DNA from: Pyxicephalus adspersus
Lineage: Eukaryota > Chordata > Amphibia > Anura > Pyxicephalidae
Assembly (NCBI RefSeq): GCF_032062135.1
Contig: NC_092862.1
Span: 63,371,163 to 63,435,162, forward strand
Direction: 5' to 3'
DNA length: 64,000 bases
The position numbers were made by a program, and so were the translations under genes. The notes beneath the pieces are model-generated. The model did not search any database. It saw only the letters and a program-made list of their open reading frames with translations, and was not told where the DNA came from. Every line of letters starts with the position of its first letter. The first letter of the stretch is position 1. Shown one piece after another: positions 61,581 to 64,000 of this stretch.

Positions 61581-61590
61581 TTATATATAA
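61581..61590 (-). promoter_or_regulatory. TATA-like box, candidate COL21A1 promoter
   Basis: TTATATATAA on the minus strand, about 280 bases upstream of the exon 1 donor. A start about 30 bases further would give the exon suggested above. Such AT words are common here, so support is weak. Confidence 0.3.
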
Positions 61591-61599
61591 GGGTGACAT

Positions 61600-62980
61600 A
61601 AACAAGACATACAGGACACAGAGCTAACAGTTGTTAGATAAAACACACAAAAAAGATTGTAAAAACTGATAAGGTAATACATTTATAATTACAAACATGG
61701 GTTTATCTACCATTATTTCCTTGCATCACTGTGATTAGTGGATTCCAAATCATTCTAATGCAATTTCAATTTTTGGCATTGCATTTTTGGAAAAACATTT
61801 TTTTAATTTGAAAATAAAAACAATAAAGTTTATTTACACATACCAATTACATAATCAATTATTCAAATGGGCCCATCTAAAGAAAATTTAGAAACAAAAA
61901 AAAGTGTGATTTATTATTCTGTATCAACAAGCCAATGGGCTAAATCAAAGCAAGAACTCTAATTGCCAAAGTGTGGTAAGACTTGTGAAGTTTAATTAGG
62001 TAAGGACTTACTATTGTTCCTATACAGCCCAGAAGAAGAATCTAAAGAAGAAGAAGAAAATAGTGAATGAGCCGACAGCACTAGACTGAATGTTAACAAT
62101 GCAGCAGATGCTGTTTTTTTTAGTGTTGCAGTATGTATATTTTTATCTCTGATATGAGAGGATCCATCATAAACTGACTAATTAAAATAGTTTATTTCTA
62201 TGTTTTAATATTTTTAGTTCTTTTTTATTTTTATAAAATAGACATCTTTTAGAGGACCATACAGCATGCATCTTTATCTAATAAAGGGTTCTTTCTTTTA
62301 AAAGAGGACCATGGAATTCCAGAAATGCAAGTAGAGCCAATCACCGCTATTAATTTAAAAAAACTCCATAAAACTGGTATTTTCTGTATTTCTGACATAC
62401 TATGCTTTATTATGCACTTAGGTTTTTATGTGGAGGTGTCTAACTTAAGGACAGGACTTTCTTTCCGTTTTTCATAGCTGCCCCACTGATTACTGATAAG
62501 GAAATGAACAAGAAGAGACAGGAATGGTAAAGGAAGCACCGCAGATAAATAAACCAATAACAGGGAAATCCTTGCACTGCAGGTCCTCATTTACAGCTTT
62601 CTCTCCAGCATGGAGGCAAACAGAGTGAACTGTACAAGTGTGACAAACCTTGTGAGACTGCAAATGAGTGACACAGTGCCTAGGATTACATTGCAATGCA
62701 GGTATACACTGAAATAAGGCACCTGATTAAGGGAAATAAACAACTACAATCATGTAATAAAGTAAGTACTTTTTGTGGAAATTGTTCACATTTTTGTCAT
62801 CTTTCATGACCAGGAAGACATTAAATCTTCATTCAGTGCTTTAAGGTAATAGTGATAAACGCTTGAATAAATGACGCATAAAATGTTCATGATGTATTAA
62901 TTCCAATACTATCAATTAATTAAACACAGATTTGTCATATGTTTCAAGTCCATGAAATTAGAATCAGGCATTAAAGATCG
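61600..62980. other. Flanking DNA 5' of COL21A1
   Basis: AT-rich; no gene or clear element recognised. Confidence 0.4.
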
Positions 62981-62984
62981 GGTG

Positions 62985-63400
62985 CAAATAATTAGGATCA
63001 TCTAGGTTATGGTGTGCTTTTTGATATGTCAGTGTCTGGTGTAATCACCACATGATCAAGAATGCACAAATACCCTCAGAAAAAAGGTTGTGAATGCCTA
63101 TGAGACTGGCAAGGTTTTTTCATTTTTTTAAATCACTAATTTCAATGAAACAATCAAAAAGTGGCATCACTTTAAACAGCTTAGATACAAATGTGGAACC
63201 ATTTATCCAAAAAAAAGGACGGGTCAAAAACTGGACATGAAGATTTATGAACTAGTTTAGTTAAAGCCCTAATTTAAATCCCACTGAAATGTAGTGGGTT
63301 ATATGGAACTTGCATTACATTCAAGAAAATGTCAAAGTTATAGACTGGTAGACAGTTATTCAAAATGCACTGTTAGTATCTATTGATATTTTTGCTAACA
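62985..63400 (+). pseudogene. Decayed Tc1-like transposase fragment
   Basis: NETIKKWHHFKQL (about 63143-63180) matches the end of the Tc1 helix-turn-helix region (usually IIKKW...F), and PNLNPTEM followed by a stop and W (about 63269-63300) matches the catalytic PDLNPIE.LW motif of the DD34E nuclease. Most of the middle domain is deleted and stops and frameshifts are present. The call rests on these two motifs and their order. Confidence 0.5.
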
Positions 63401-63441
63401 TTTTGAGATGTGCCCTATATGATAGCAAAACCTGTCTTTTT

Positions 63442-63636
63442 GGGCCTGATTTATTAAAGCTCTCCAAGGCTGGAGAGGATATACTTTCATTAGTCAAGTT
63501 GGGCGACCCATCAAACCTAGAAGTCATTTGCTAGCAAATGTTTTAAATCCTGTACCCGATCCATTTCAGGATCACCCAGCTTCACTGATGAAAGTATATC
63601 TTTTGCAGCCTTGGAGAGCTTTATTAAATCAGGCCC
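63442..63636. mobile_element. Palindromic MITE, TATTTATTAAAGCTC family
   Basis: Left end GGGCCTGATTTATTAAAGCT; right end AGCTTTATTAAATCAGGCCC, its exact inverse. Interior CATTTGCTAGCAAATGTTTT and TGATGAAAGTATATC are shared with 31151-31374. Confidence 0.9.
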
Positions 63637-64000
63637 TTTGAGTTTAAGTCCTATGGCTTACGTCTATTTTCTTCTTTACAGAAAAAGCATGCACAAGTAT
63701 GTTGTGTGCAATACATAGCTATCCACTAAAATGAATAAATGATGTAAACATAATCATATACCATAAGTGTTTAAATACATAATGTAAGTCTGTATATAGC
63801 TACACTAAAAAGATTAGATGTAATGGAAATAAAAACCAAGATGCAACGGTTATTTTAAATGATGGCTTAACAGTTTTAAGTAACATCAACAACTCCATAT
63901 TTACCATTTACTTTTGCAAATAAACTTGGTAAATATAATTAAAATGACATTTAAAAACGTATTCATGGCAAAAGACGTGTTTTCCTTCATATATAATTAA
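63637..64000. other. Right-edge flank
   Basis: AT-rich; nothing recognised. Confidence 0.4.

Overview
The window is vertebrate nuclear DNA, most likely from a frog. Genes are split into short exons with GT/AG introns, the background is AT-rich, and introns and intergenic DNA are packed with amphibian-style repeats: many short inverted-repeat elements (MITEs), CR1- and L2-like LINEs, a tRNA-derived SINE, hAT and TTAA-specific elements, a Helitron remnant and a Tc1-like remnant. The frog assignment is an inference from the repeat landscape and protein similarity; no species is claimed.

The main content is one complete gene on the minus strand, COL21A1 (collagen alpha-1(XXI) chain, a FACIT-type collagen). 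Its 29 coding exons run from the start codon at 57484 down to the stop codon at 16612-16614, with a probable non-coding first exon ending at 61306 and a candidate poly(A) signal near 15631. When the exons are joined at the splice sites given here the frame stays open throughout and encodes 952 residues: signal peptide, von Willebrand factor A domain with a complete MIDAS, LamG/TSPN-like domain, cysteine-containing linker, a 110-triplet uninterrupted collagen helix (COL2), a short non-collagenous segment (NC2), a second interrupted helix (COL1), and a C-terminal tail with two cysteines. The order and length match human COL21A1 (957 residues).

At the left edge (208-375, minus strand) is the first coding exon of a second gene, an enoyl-CoA hydratase/isomerase (crotonase) family protein whose other exons lie outside the window. 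A promoter-like cluster at 13640-13693 (GC box, CACGTG E-box, ZNF143-type motif) sits 1.9 kb beyond the 3' end of COL21A1 and is my best guess for its promoter. The two genes would then lie head-to-tail on the same strand.

Layout: 1-400 crotonase exon; 900-2800 satellite-like repeats and a Helitron fragment; 3000-15430 MITE-rich DNA, probably intron of the crotonase gene, plus its candidate promoter; 15600-36300 collagen-helix exons of COL21A1; 36500-41300 linker and LamG/TSPN exons; 41316-52740 a long intron with CR1, L2, SINE, hAT and MITE insertions; 52741-53301 vWA exon; 53302-57390 intron with the inverted partner of a 0.72-kb repeat; 57391-57502 signal-peptide exon; 61306 to about 61555 probable first exon; beyond it AT-rich flank with a Tc1-like relic and a palindromic MITE. 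I found no tRNA or rRNA gene, no CRISPR array, and no new multi-gene system. The most interesting signals are the inverted repeat pair bracketing the vWA exon, nested transposon insertions with readable empty sites, a 355-bp fold-back element, and the candidate ZNF143/E-box promoter.
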